Source: Candidatus Helarchaeota archaeon
GTDB lineage: Archaea > Asgardarchaeota > Lokiarchaeia > Helarchaeales > RDOG01
DNA length: 41,064 nt
Assembly (NCBI GenBank): GCA_029838215.1
Contig: JALGVI010000097.1
Location: forward strand, 1 to 41,064
Direction of reading: 5' to 3'
Position 1 is the first letter of the stretch, and each line of letters begins with the position of its first letter. The notes beneath the pieces are model-generated. The model did no database searches. It worked only from the letters and a program-made list of their open reading frames with translations, and was not told the DNA's origin. A program made the translations under genes and the position numbers. This document shows, piece after piece, positions 8,419 through 16,982 of the stretch.

Positions 8419-9816
8419 TTACCATTCCTCCTTTTCATCTTCGTCTTCGTCTATAATTTCGTCTTTGATTTCATCAACAAATTGTTTGAAGAATTTAAAA
8501 CCATGTTCATATATACTAAAAAGAAGAAAATCTCTAGCTTCTTTCCATCCATAAGGCTCAGATTCCGGAAATAGGTATGTAGCAACATCATCAACCTTAA
8601 AAAGCGGTTCATTGAAGTATATGAGACTTTCTTTTTCAAGTTTGATAAGAATCTTACGAAGTTGTTCTGAGTTACGACATTTCTCTATTTGAAAAAGCAG
8701 TTTTTTACTTTCTTTTTTCTTCATTAGTTCAACGATTAGATTGCCAATATTTTTTATATATTCCAAAGTTTCTATTTTCAATTTTAACACCACCTCTGCG
8801 TATAGTTGGAATAATTGCCAACTCACATTGTTTTTATGATTTTTTCTGTCTAAAAAATAATAAAGAATTGTTTTTTCTTGAATTAATCTTTGATAGATAG
8901 GATTCGGACGAATTTTTATGATTTCATCGGGAGCTTTATCTTTATCACGTGAAAATCTTTTCGTTTTACCATGTACGAATTTTTGCCATTCCCCATTAAG
9001 CCCTGCTTGCTTTATATAAGCAAGAAAACGAAATATAGGATGAGGTATGTCAATAAATTTGACTTTAGGGCTTTGCAAAAAATTAGTAAAAAAGTAAAGT
9101 CGAATAAATGGATTTTCTTCACTCCAATTTTCATCATATTCATTAATAATTCGAGATGCGATGTAAAAAATGAAATTGGTTCCATTCTTATAACCAAAAT
9201 AATTAATACCTTGAAATGAATTATTGCTTAATTGCAAGCGGATTGATTTCATTACTTCTTCAGTCCATGCTTTCATCACAAGATCTGAATCGGAATGAAG
9301 TAAAACTAGCTCATCAACACATCTACTCATGACGAGTGTTGCAAATTGAACCGAGAATAAACAGCTTCCACAAATTTTTATTCCATTATCCCAGTTTGGA
9401 TAAAAATTTACCATTTTTAATGAACCCGTTAAAGGAAATTCGGCTCTACTAGAGGAGAAAGAACCCTTGCGATTGTTGCATCCCCAACAACTCTTTGTAG
9501 GTGTAGGTGCAGAACAATCATTAATTAAATTTTCTAAAAATTTTGAATAAGCACCACGACGATCTTTTATAGAAAAGTTAGCTATTTTCGAATTTGGTAA
9601 AATTTGAGTCAATGAACCTCTCCAGGAATCATCGGAAAGAATCTTTACGAGTGTTTCAGAGGAATTTTTTAAATCAGATTTATTTAGGTCTTTTAAATCA
9701 TTTTTTTTCGTTAAATTGAGTAAAACATAGATTCCGGCATCAATAAATGGGTTTCCAGTAATGTCAAACAGATTCATATAGTTATCCACTTCCGAATTTA
9801 AAAAATTCCGTTTCAA
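8419..9816 (-). CDS. cas8: Cascade large subunit Cas8, Cst1 type
   Basis: Cst1 is the large Cascade subunit of the Tneap I-B systems, which in the family is involved in PAM recognition and Cas3 recruitment. The N-terminus MNLFDITGNPFIDAGIYVL is the diagnostic Cst1 opening. A split zinc-binding knuckle follows (CWGC at 110-113 and CGSC at 149-152). The C-terminal half is helical and ends in a strongly acidic tail. The outermost start is TTG 9816; ATG 9777, at the conserved MNLFDITG, is a good alternative. It is the first gene of the minus-strand operon cas8-cas7-cas5-HEPN-cas3. Confidence 0.93.
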   Translation of the reverse strand: MKRNFLNSEVDNYMNLFDITGNPFIDAGIYVLLNLTKKNDLKDLNKSDLKNSSETLVKILSDDSWRGSLTQILPNSKIANFSIKDRRGAYSKFLENLINDCSAPTPTKSCWGCNNRKGSFSSSRAEFPLTGSLKMVNFYPNWDNGIKICGSCLFSVQFATLVMSRCVDELVLLHSDSDLVMKAWTEEVMKSIRLQLSNNSFQGINYFGYKNGTNFIFYIASRIINEYDENWSEENPFIRLYFFTNFLQSPKVKFIDIPHPIFRFLAYIKQAGLNGEWQKFVHGKTKRFSRDKDKAPDEIIKIRPNPIYQRLIQEKTILYYFLDRKNHKNNVSWQLFQLYAEVVLKLKIETLEYIKNIGNLIVELMKKKESKKLLFQIEKCRNSEQLRKILIKLEKESLIYFNEPLFKVDDVATYLFPESEPYGWKEARDFLLFSIYEHGFKFFKQFVDEIKDEIIDEDEDEKEEW

Positions 9817-9942
9817 TTTATCTTTTTTTATAAATTCATAGGAAGTTATTAATCCCTTCCAATCAAAATGATATTGAAGATTTTAGTATAAAAGTTTTTT
9901 CCATGCATAAGATTAAAATTTAATTATAGACATGATCATTTG
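9817..9942. promoter_or_regulatory. Divergent promoter region, cas8 / regulator
   Basis: This AT-rich gap serves both cas8 (minus) and the CARF/wHTH regulator (plus). A TATA-like TTAGTATAAAAG sits at 9884-9895, about 50 bases before the regulator's ATG. A dyad ATTAAA-A-TTTAAT lies at 9912-9924 and could be an operator, though it is low in complexity. The adjacent regulator is the natural candidate to act here. Confidence 0.45.
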
Positions 9943-10634
9943 ATGAAACGCATAACGCAAGTCGTGTTGGTGGGTCACACGCGAGTTCGTTTATTGGAGA
10001 GCATCAAGCATTTGAGAATGAGGGTTTGGATGGTGAGTCCCGGGTTCGTGAGGTTGCGTCGGGTTTGGAGAGTATTTTTCAGGGGTTGATGAGGGTTGAG
10101 CGTTTGTTGGTGAACAAGGAGGACGTGTTTGATGCGTGTCGAGTCGTGTTGGAGAAGTTGCATGATGAGGTTAAGTTGGGTAATGAGGTGTTGATCAACG
10201 TTTCGGGGTCGTTGAGGCAGATGGCGATTGCGTGTTATATTGCGGCGTTGGTTTCGGGGACGCCGATTTACAGTGTCATTCCGGAGTATGGGGATGATTT
10301 TCAGGAGATAGGGGTGAAGGAGATCCATTCGATTCCGCATTTTCCGATAACGGAGATATCCGCGAACAGCTTGAGGATTTTGGAGATATTGAATGAGAAG
10401 GGTGCGGTGCGTTCGATAGATCAGTTGATGGTGTTGCTTGATTCGGAGTCGGAGAAGGAGGAGTATCACAGGTTTCGCGGGCGGATCAATTATTACTTGA
10501 AGGAGTTGGATGCTGTCAAGTTCATAGATAGGGAGCGTAGGGGTAAGAGCGTGAGGCTGCGTTTGACGGATTCGGGGCGTATTTTTATTTTTGGGCATCG
10601 CATTCGGGCTTTGAAGGCGGAGAAGAAGGGTTAG
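9943..10634 (+). CDS. CARF/wHTH CRISPR regulator (Csa3/HFX_2341-like), frame-disrupted
   Basis: Csa3-like proteins sense nucleotide ligands through an N-terminal CARF domain and regulate cas genes through a C-terminal winged helix. The main frame, open from TTG 10026, has the CARF-type core VLINVSGSLRQMAIACYIAAL and a wHTH starting at SLRILEILNEKGAVRSIDQL. The missing first strand is in another frame: ATG 9943 encodes MKRITQVVLVGHTRVRLLES, exactly the expected CARF opening. The two frames join smoothly (SIKHFENEGLDGES) if one T is restored in the TTT run at 10011-10013. So this is either a real frameshift or a sequencing error. The gene faces cas6, with about 16 bases between the stops. Confidence 0.75.
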
Positions 10635-10650
10635 GCTTCGGGTTCGTGTT

Positions 10651-11601
10651 TTATTCTTGTTTTTCGATGGATGAGAATTCCAGCGGCATGTATCGGATGA
10701 TTCCTGCGCCTGCGGTTCTGTTTCCGCCGACGTTTGAGTATTCGGCGAATCGCAGCAGGATGTCTATCCAGTGGTTGTATGAGTTTTCGGGGTTTTTGAC
10801 GATGTATGTAGCCCATCCGGTGCACCCTGCTTCGGGTTGTGGTTTTCCGATGTTTATTTGCCTTGTTTGAAGTTTGAAGCTTGATACGGAGATGTTGTTT
10901 ATGGCCCATTTTAGGAAAGCGTCCTTGTCGATCTTGCAGCCGACGGGAGCGAATGCGTTCCATGTATTGGATATGTTTGCGAACAGGTAGTCTGGGGTTG
11001 GGAATCGGTGCTTGAAGTTGCGTCCTTTCATGTTGAAGTATGTTGGGCGGAGGAATTTGACGGTGAATTTTCGTATTTTCCGCGTGGTTTTCAGGAAGTG
11101 GCTGAATTGTAGTTTTTCGAGGTTTATTCGTGCGAGTATTAGTGGGGTTTCTTGTATTTCGATGGACATGTCTTGGGTGGAGATGACTTGTTTTAGGATG
11201 TCGGCGGAGAGGTCTTCCTTGAACACGGTAAGGTAAAACGTGACGGCAGGGTCGTTTCGGTCTTGCCTTACGGATATGGCATACGGGCGGATTTGGTTAT
11301 TGGATTCGTGCAGGTCTTCGACCAATTTTGAGTCGAATTCGGACAGGAATTGCATGAAGAACGCGCGGAATGCGTGCGGGGATAGGTATCGTCTATCGCC
11401 GTCCATGTTTTTCTTAATCAGATCAAACGTAAAGCGATACGTGAGATTCGCCTCCCATTTTTCATTGCCATGAAAATTTGCTTGTTGTAGCTGTATTGCT
11501 GGACGTGAATATAAATTATTTCCTTGCCGTGCGTGGATTTTGGAGTTTTGCGCTTCTTGTTCATGGGTTTGTTTTTTTTGTGATGCCGTGTATTTAGTCA
11601 T
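10651..11601 (-). CDS. cas6: crRNA-processing endoribonuclease Cas6
   Basis: Cas6 cuts the pre-crRNA within each repeat. The protein shows a RAMP-type organisation. A first ferredoxin-like half contains PHAFRAFFMQFL. The second half ends with LLRFAEYSNVGGNRTAGAG, the glycine-rich loop characteristic of Cas6 (pfam10040-like). The frame is open to 11781, but the extra 60 residues are low-complexity and overlap the upstream zinc-ribbon gene. I therefore start at ATG 11601 (MTKYTASQKKQ). It is not part of the cas8-cas3 operon and is compositionally unlike it: richer in G+C, as is the regulator it converges with. Confidence 0.88.
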   Translation of the reverse strand: MTKYTASQKKQTHEQEAQNSKIHARQGNNLYSRPAIQLQQANFHGNEKWEANLTYRFTFDLIKKNMDGDRRYLSPHAFRAFFMQFLSEFDSKLVEDLHESNNQIRPYAISVRQDRNDPAVTFYLTVFKEDLSADILKQVISTQDMSIEIQETPLILARINLEKLQFSHFLKTTRKIRKFTVKFLRPTYFNMKGRNFKHRFPTPDYLFANISNTWNAFAPVGCKIDKDAFLKWAINNISVSSFKLQTRQINIGKPQPEAGCTGWATYIVKNPENSYNHWIDILLRFAEYSNVGGNRTAGAGIIRYMPLEFSSIEKQE

Positions 11602-11716
11602 TGAGTGATTTAGATTTAGGATGTTTTTTTGTAGGATTGGTGTTTGGCGTGAATTTTTTTGGAGTGTCGTGGAGGTCTTGTTTTTGACGAAGTCTCGGCG
11701 CAGGAAGGATAAGAAC

Positions 11717-11884
11717 ATGGGTCGTCCCGAGTGGGTGGCGACGGATGAGAGGTGTGAGGAGTGTGGTGGTGAGATGGTCAAGACGAGTCGTTATACGTAT
11801 ACGTGTACGGTTTGTGGTTTGATGCAGGTGCGGCACCCGATGAAGAAGGGGGCGATGTCGAATGAAAACAAGAACATCGAGTGA
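11717..11884 (+). CDS. Small zinc-ribbon protein
   Basis: This 55-residue protein has one zinc ribbon: CEECGGEMVKTSRYTYTCTVCG, two CxxC knuckles separated by a short beta hairpin. Zinc ribbons like this bind nucleic acid or act as structural modules in archaeal transcription and translation proteins. Nothing in the sequence gives a specific role. I start at ATG 11717, preceded by GGAAGG. The frame upstream of it lacks protein-like composition and overlaps cas6 on the other strand. Confidence 0.65.
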   Translation: MGRPEWVATDERCEECGGEMVKTSRYTYTCTVCGLMQVRHPMKKGAMSNENKNIE

Positions 11885-11961
11885 AATAGTCGCTGTCGTT
11901 TGGATATTGGTTTTCTTTTTACAAGGGAATGATTTATCAGGTTTTTAATCTTGCCAGCTTC

Positions 11962-11970
11962 AAATATATA
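11962..11970 (+). promoter_or_regulatory. TATA-like box for the SAP/ATPase operon
   Basis: AAATATATA at 11962-11970 would place transcription start near 11995. That would exclude the TTG at 11976 and favour the TTG at 12024 as the start of the SAP-domain gene. Confidence 0.45.
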
Positions 11971-12023
11971 GGACATTGACCAAATTAAAGTATGATTTTA
12001 ACAATTACACAAAGGGAATAAAT

Positions 12024-12641
12024 TTGTCAGAATGGAATCAAAAATTGGATGCTTTAACGGTTGCTCAATTAAAAGAGATATGCAAGAAATATAAAATCAA
12101 AGGTTATTCCAAGAAAAAGAAGAAGCCGTTAATCAAGATGGTCTTGGACTTCATTAAAAACAATGATAAAGCGCAGGAGTTCATTAAACGAAAATATGCG
12201 GGAAAATTTACGAATCAAGATCTTTCTACAGGGCATTCTGCGGTTTCTGTGGATGCAGGTGGAGTAACGCCAGAGATAATTATTCAGATGGAGCATAGGT
12301 TATCCTCTGTAGAAAAACAAGTAGCAGAAATAAAAAGTTTTATCGAGAAATTGCAGGCACCTAAAATAAAGGCATCGAGGCAGGATATTTCCGATGATTC
12401 TTTTTATAGGATTGTTTCAGAGGCATATCACTCTATTGGAAATAAAATGGGGTCTTTGGTTACAATACCCGAATTGACCAGAAAGATATCCAAGCGATTG
12501 AAATGGGATCAACAGAGAATTCATGATGGATTATATCAATTATATATTGATGGTAAGGTTGATTTGCAGCCCGGAAAGGTGAAGGAAGGGTCTCCAATGC
12601 GAATTGAAGGAAATACTTTTTATTGGTTTACGTTTAGGTGA
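12024..12641 (+). CDS. SAP-domain / winged-helix DNA-binding protein
   Basis: The N-terminal segment ALTVAQLKEICKKYKIKGYS, followed by a lysine run and LIKMVLDFI, is a good match to the SAP motif, a two-helix DNA-binding element. A short predicted coiled coil follows (EHRLSSVEKQVAEIKSFIEK). The C-terminal 80 residues (SFYRIVSEAYHSIGNKMGS onward) look like a winged helix. The start is TTG 12024, chosen because AAAGGG lies seven bases upstream and a TATA-like box fits. The frame is open from TTG 11976. The stop overlaps the GTG of the next gene (GTGA), implying coupled translation. It is probably the DNA-targeting partner of the downstream ATPase. Confidence 0.75.
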   Translation: MSEWNQKLDALTVAQLKEICKKYKIKGYSKKKKKPLIKMVLDFIKNNDKAQEFIKRKYAGKFTNQDLSTGHSAVSVDAGGVTPEIIIQMEHRLSSVEKQVAEIKSFIEKLQAPKIKASRQDISDDSFYRIVSEAYHSIGNKMGSLVTIPELTRKISKRLKWDQQRIHDGLYQLYIDGKVDLQPGKVKEGSPMRIEGNTFYWFTFR

Positions 12642-14887
12642 CTGAATTGTTCAAATTTAAAAATCTTGAAGAAGTCGAGTCAATCCTCCTAGATCCTGAG
12701 CAGCCAAACCCTTTTCCAGCACCTCCTGCAGCAGTAAATTTTCATAATAATCCGCCTCAATTTATTTGTGGTCGAGCCGAGGAAATCCAAATAATCAAAA
12801 AGGAAATCAGGAATTCGATTAAATTCAAGGAGCCAAAATTAATCAAGGTTTTTGGAAAACAGGGGATCGGTAAATCCACGTTGGTATGTTGGGTTTATAA
12901 AGAAATAATGGAAAATTCAGAGATCATTCATCCCATGGTTTTTCTGAATGCAAGCGGACAACCCGAGGGATTTCATTTCGTGAATTTTTATTGTCAAATT
13001 TTTTCACAATTGGAACAAGATCAAGTTTTGGAGAAACTGGCATATCACAGCATTACAAGATTCATTCAATTGCTAATTGAGAAGGGGGGCAAGCTTGAAA
13101 ACAGTGTATTTAAAGATACACCGATTACAAATGACATATTAGATAAAATAAAGAAAGATCCCAATGAATTAAAATCTTTTCTTGCAGATCAAGGCACTCT
13201 CGTGATCAAGATTATTGACTTGTATAAGAAAGTCATCAATTTTATTAGGGCAGACATTCCCGTTAATCCCGAGTTTTTAGTAACATTGTGGAATGCGTTT
13301 TCTTTTACAGCACGTGCATTTGATGCCCTCAACGCAATAAAGGGCATTGGAGAATTTGAAGGATTTCATGTCCGAATTGCCAGCGATGCCAAGCAGGCGT
13401 TCATCGATTTTATAAATCTGTGTCGGTGGTCTTTTGGCGATGTTTCAGTCATAATTGTAATTGACCATTTGGAAAGTTGCACGAACGAGAATAAATCGGA
13501 CAATTTCTCTAATTTGTTTTCGCTTCTACTCGAGTTGCGGCAATTGACGCATCTTTGCATAATTCTTTCGGGCACCATGGATGCTTTTGTTGCTCTTGAT
13601 GAGGTTCTTCAGGAAGATCAGAAACTGCAGCTTGATAATTGGAGTCGCATGATAACGCTTAGCTCATTGGAGCCCGAGTTGGTCGTGGACGTAATAAAGG
13701 CTTATCTGAGCCGGTTTTGGAGTCAACAGAACCATGAACCGCCGCATGAATATTCTTTTTTTCCCTTTGGTCCCAATAGTCTCATGTATCTTTATGACAC
13801 GACAAACAAGGATTTGCGGAGGACACTCATTCGACTGCATGAAATAATTAATTCATTTAGAAAAAAGCAAGAAATTGAAGGAGTCGAATCATTTTTCGAT
13901 GGAATGAGAAAATTCCGAACCAGAAAAGACATTACTTTGACAGTTCTCGAGCAAAAATACTTTGTTGAAGAGATCTTGAAGTCCGAGACTCAGGATAAAG
14001 AGCGTTCAACGAAGGTTGAGATGGCGGTCTTTAACTTATTTAAAATTGCAAAATCAAAATACGAGTTCATAAGTGATGTCAAACACGAACCTAAGATAAA
14101 AAAGTTGAAACCTGATGTTTTTGTAGAGCTTTTTGGCAATCTTGGCTTGGATAAAATCAGAAAACTCGTTTTCGAGGTAAAAATATATCGTAAGGGAGAT
14201 GAGATTCCTAAATCAGAGGTGACTAAAACGTTATCCCTGTTAAATGATCATCTCGTGGATTACGTGCATTGGGTTACTAACAAGCCACTTTCATTGGCAA
14301 AATATAACTTGAATGTCAACCTTCATGAATATTTGGGTCGGACAAAACCTTTAGAACATCGAGAATTGGCATATGCTTCTCTTGTCACGCATTTCAATGA
14401 GATTTTCGGTAGGGAGCCAACACCAGATGAAGCAATTGAGCTTTTAGAAAAAATTGGAATTGATATTTTAACAATAAGCGAAGAAGTAAAGGCGAGAAGT
14501 TCGCTTTCCGTTGTCAAGAAGAAGCCGAAAAGAATTCCGACTTTAATTGATTTCAAGCCGTCAGAACCCACCGGGATCGAACAGGGCATCGCCGTGAAAA
14601 AACCCGTGCCACCACCAGTCCCTACGCCCGTGATTACAAGCAAGAAACAGGTTCCCGTTCAAGTTATTGAAACGGATAAAAATGAGATTGCATCCAAGAT
14701 TAAAAAAGTCATCAAAAAGCACTCCAATAAGACACGGGTTTATATCAAAACGGTTTTTAAAGATTTATCGGAGAAACAGGGGTTGCGTGTGAAAGAAGAT
14801 GAAAAAGACGATGTTTTTCAAGTCATACACCAAGTCGTGAATGAATTGGGATATCGCATGACCGCTTCCACGATTTCATTTAAATGA
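12638..14887 (+). CDS. P-loop ATPase with PD-(D/E)XK-like nuclease domain
   Basis: The 749-residue protein begins with an Orc1/Cdc6- or STAND-like ATPase: GRAEEI, Walker A FGKQGIGKSTLV (72-83) and Walker B VIIVIDHLES (271-280). A sensor-like strand LCIILSGTMDAF follows. Residues about 458-540 resemble a restriction-endonuclease fold, with a Glu in KVEMAVFNLF, then KPDVFVELF and KLVFEVKIYR (Asp ... E-x-K). A proline-rich linker near 640-665 leads to a C-terminal helical segment that may be another winged helix. It is co-transcribed with the SAP/wHTH gene. An ATPase-gated nuclease with a DNA-binding partner, next to cas genes, suggests a defence system. I do not recognise a named one. Confidence 0.75.
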   Translation: MTELFKFKNLEEVESILLDPEQPNPFPAPPAAVNFHNNPPQFICGRAEEIQIIKKEIRNSIKFKEPKLIKVFGKQGIGKSTLVCWVYKEIMENSEIIHPMVFLNASGQPEGFHFVNFYCQIFSQLEQDQVLEKLAYHSITRFIQLLIEKGGKLENSVFKDTPITNDILDKIKKDPNELKSFLADQGTLVIKIIDLYKKVINFIRADIPVNPEFLVTLWNAFSFTARAFDALNAIKGIGEFEGFHVRIASDAKQAFIDFINLCRWSFGDVSVIIVIDHLESCTNENKSDNFSNLFSLLLELRQLTHLCIILSGTMDAFVALDEVLQEDQKLQLDNWSRMITLSSLEPELVVDVIKAYLSRFWSQQNHEPPHEYSFFPFGPNSLMYLYDTTNKDLRRTLIRLHEIINSFRKKQEIEGVESFFDGMRKFRTRKDITLTVLEQKYFVEEILKSETQDKERSTKVEMAVFNLFKIAKSKYEFISDVKHEPKIKKLKPDVFVELFGNLGLDKIRKLVFEVKIYRKGDEIPKSEVTKTLSLLNDHLVDYVHWVTNKPLSLAKYNLNVNLHEYLGRTKPLEHRELAYASLVTHFNEIFGREPTPDEAIELLEKIGIDILTISEEVKARSSLSVVKKKPKRIPTLIDFKPSEPTGIEQGIAVKKPVPPPVPTPVITSKKQVPVQVIETDKNEIASKIKKVIKKHSNKTRVYIKTVFKDLSEKQGLRVKEDEKDDVFQVIHQVVNELGYRMTASTISFK

Positions 14888-14897
14888 TGAAAAACTT

Positions 14898-14938
14898 TCA
14901 GCACGGGTTTAAGAATGATGGATTGTCTTTGGTGCTGA
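14898..14938. repeat. Spaced inverted repeat between convergent genes
   Basis: TCAGCAC (14898-14904) and GTGCTGA (14932-14938) are perfect inverted copies 27 bases apart. They lie in the gap between the ATPase gene and the minus-strand small gene. It may be a weak terminator stem; chance occurrence is possible. Confidence 0.3.
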
Positions 14939-14963
14939 TAGTAAATGTTACAGAGCAGAGCGT

Positions 14964-15299
14964 TTAGATGAACGTGCGGATGCTTTCTCTTTTATTTCTG
15001 AGTAGGCTGATGAGTGCTTCACAGATGAGCAGGAGGTTTTTTTCATCGACTTCGGGAAGTATTTTGTGGAGTTTTTGAGGGCTCAGGTTCATTTTCAGTC
15101 CTTGTATTTTAAGGAGTTGTTCTTTGGTTATTTTGGATATCAATCGGTTCATTCCTCGCTCTTTCACGTATAAATTGAGGTCTGTTTCGCCTGCCTTGAT
15201 GAAGACATCTTGGATCTTGCATTCATTTGGAATTATCACTTCAGATTTTGGTTTTTGTTCTTTCATGAAATCGAGTATTTTTTTTTGCTTGGGGGACAT
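14964..15299 (-). CDS. Hypothetical 111-residue protein
   Basis: I do not recognise this protein. It opens with MSPKQKKILDFMKEQKPKSE, suggestive of a short helix-turn-helix-like N-terminus. A central segment (YVKERGMNRLISKITKEQLL) and an amphipathic C-terminal helix (LLLICEALISLLRNKRES) follow. The ATG at 15299 is preferred to the GTG at 15308. A palindromic TATA box, TTTATAAA (15375-15382), lies upstream on this strand, giving the gene its own promoter. Confidence 0.5.
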   Translation of the reverse strand: MSPKQKKILDFMKEQKPKSEVIIPNECKIQDVFIKAGETDLNLYVKERGMNRLISKITKEQLLKIQGLKMNLSPQKLHKILPEVDEKNLLLICEALISLLRNKRESIRTFI

Positions 15300-15374
15300 T
15301 GTAACCACGTAGGCATTTTTTCGTCGGTGATCCTTGAAAGCAAGATCGACACATGGATGAATGTGTGTTTACCC

Positions 15375-15382
15375 TTTATAAA
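15375..15382 (-). promoter_or_regulatory. TATA box TTTATAAA
   Basis: This TATA box is at the expected distance for a minus-strand transcript starting near 15350 and reading into the 111-residue gene. The intergenic stretch around it, about 170 bases, holds nothing else I can identify. Confidence 0.5.
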
Positions 15383-15471
15383 GACATGATAAGGCAAGAA
15401 ATTTGGACTTGAATTGAGAGGCGGGTATTTCGGCGTCGGATGATGAGGTTTTAATTTTTTTCTTTCATTTG

Positions 15472-16720
15472 TTATTTTTTAATGAGTGCACGTTTTTCGA
15501 GGATGGATTTGACGTGCTTGTAGTCGGCGGGTATCGTCCACGTTGACAGGATGAAGAACACGCCCGTGATGATCAGGGATGTAGCCCGAGATTGCATTCA
15601 TCATGCCGAATAGAGTTCCCCTGTGTTCGGGTAGGTTCACTTCGGCGATCATTGCGAGGTCGTTTGGGTCTTCTGCGCTCATGAATAAAGCCGCCAGGAT
15701 GGACAGTGTGATTATCGTCACTAAGAATGGGTTGAAGGGGAGCAGGAGTGCGGTTATGAAGAGTGGCACGCCTGCCAATGTTCCGAGTGCGCAGATGATC
15801 GGGCGTCCGCGGAGGGTTTTCTTGAACATCACGTCGCCGAGAAATCCGAATAGGAGGGTTCCTGCCGCGCCGATTTCGAACAGTCCTGCTACGACCTTGC
15901 CGCCATCGAGCGCCATTGAGAATTCCACGCCTTCGGATAGGAATCGCCACGTGAAGACAGCGGGCAAGAGTTGCAGTGCGCCCCAGAACATTTGGCTGAA
16001 AAATGCTTCACAGATTATCCAGATGTTTGTTTTTGCTTTGAGGATGACTTTCAGGTCGCTCGCCTTGATCGTGTAGCCGTATTGGAATCCTTTTTCGCGT
16101 AGGTCTTTCAGCTCTTCTTCGGTGGCGCCTCTTTCGGGGTCTTGCGTGATGGGGTACGTTAGTATGAATCCGAACGTGATGAGTGCGAGGATGATAAATG
16201 GAAGGTTCCACATCGGATCGAGTAGGAAGGCGAGCATGTATCCAATGGCAGAGCCGATCCCTTGCGACACGCCCCAGAGTGACATTGCGAGCCCTCTTTT
16301 TTTAGGGGATATGTAGTCGAGGATGATGGAGAAGCCGACGGATGCGATGCATCCCAGCCCAATGCCTGCCCCGACGTGGAACACGAGCAGCATCATCCAG
16401 TTCCACGAGAATCCCGTGCAGAATATCATCACGGACCAGATGATAGTGCCGTAGAAGAGCAATTTTTTTCGGGATACTTGGTCGCCGCGATAGCCCCAAA
16501 AGAATGACGTGATTACCGTGACGAGTGTCGTGAGCATGAAAATGAAGATGAACACGTATTCGGGTGCCTGTAGCTTGAATACCATTAGTGTCGTGCTGGC
16601 GGGCAAGATGGCGAGAGCGGCATTATCGAGTGATGCCAAAATGACGAAATTCAGGATCGTGAAGAGTTGTCTTTTTTTCATTGCATCCCGACTCTCATTT
16701 TTGCTTGAGGATTTTTTCAC
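15472..16720 (-). CDS. Major facilitator superfamily transporter, C-terminal frameshift
   Basis: This is an MFS permease of about 12 membrane helices. TM1 (LFTILNFVILASLDNAALAI) is followed by FFWGYRGDQVSRKK, the loop 2-3 signature GxxxD(R/K)xxRKK in slightly diverged form. Other hydrophobic helices run to about residue 385. The substrate cannot be read from sequence. The frame starting at GTG 16720 (or ATG 16681) continues to 15479 but ends in non-membrane sequence. Switching frame near 15575-15585 gives IITGVFFILSTWTIPADYKH and a proper end at the TAA at 15472-15474. A single frameshift is therefore likely, either a decayed gene or a sequencing error. Confidence 0.8.
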
Positions 16721-16982
16721 GTTTACCGAAGTTTTGGGTAAAAAGCCGTGTTCGTTCGTGTTTCGTGCAAGAACGTGTTTTTCGGCATTCGAATGCTTGC
16801 TTTTGCTTTTGAGGTTGAATAAAAAACTTAAATATTGCGGACTTCTATCTTATATCGGCTTAAAGCTTTGAGTTTTAAACCATTTATTCGTGGGATTTGA
16901 GCATTTCGGGGAAGCTTGGGTTTTTGAATGGCTTCTATCGATGTATTAGCGAACCTTTAGATTTTATAGGCGATGATTAAGC
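16721..16982. promoter_or_regulatory. Divergent intergenic region, MFS / coiled-coil gene
   Basis: About 260 bases hold no gene. On the minus strand, AATATTTAAG near 16826-16836 could be the TATA box of the transporter. The plus-strand gene at 16983 has AT-rich sequence (TTTAGATTTTATAGG) just upstream but no clear ribosome site. Confidence 0.35.

Noticed and set aside
11601..11781. 60-residue extension of Cas6
   Set aside because: It overlaps the zinc-ribbon gene on the other strand and is low-complexity. The Cas6 fold is complete from ATG 11601.
15573..16499. Several long minus- and plus-strand frames inside the MFS gene
   Set aside because: They are Arg/His-rich shadows caused by G+C-rich third positions and contain no known motif.
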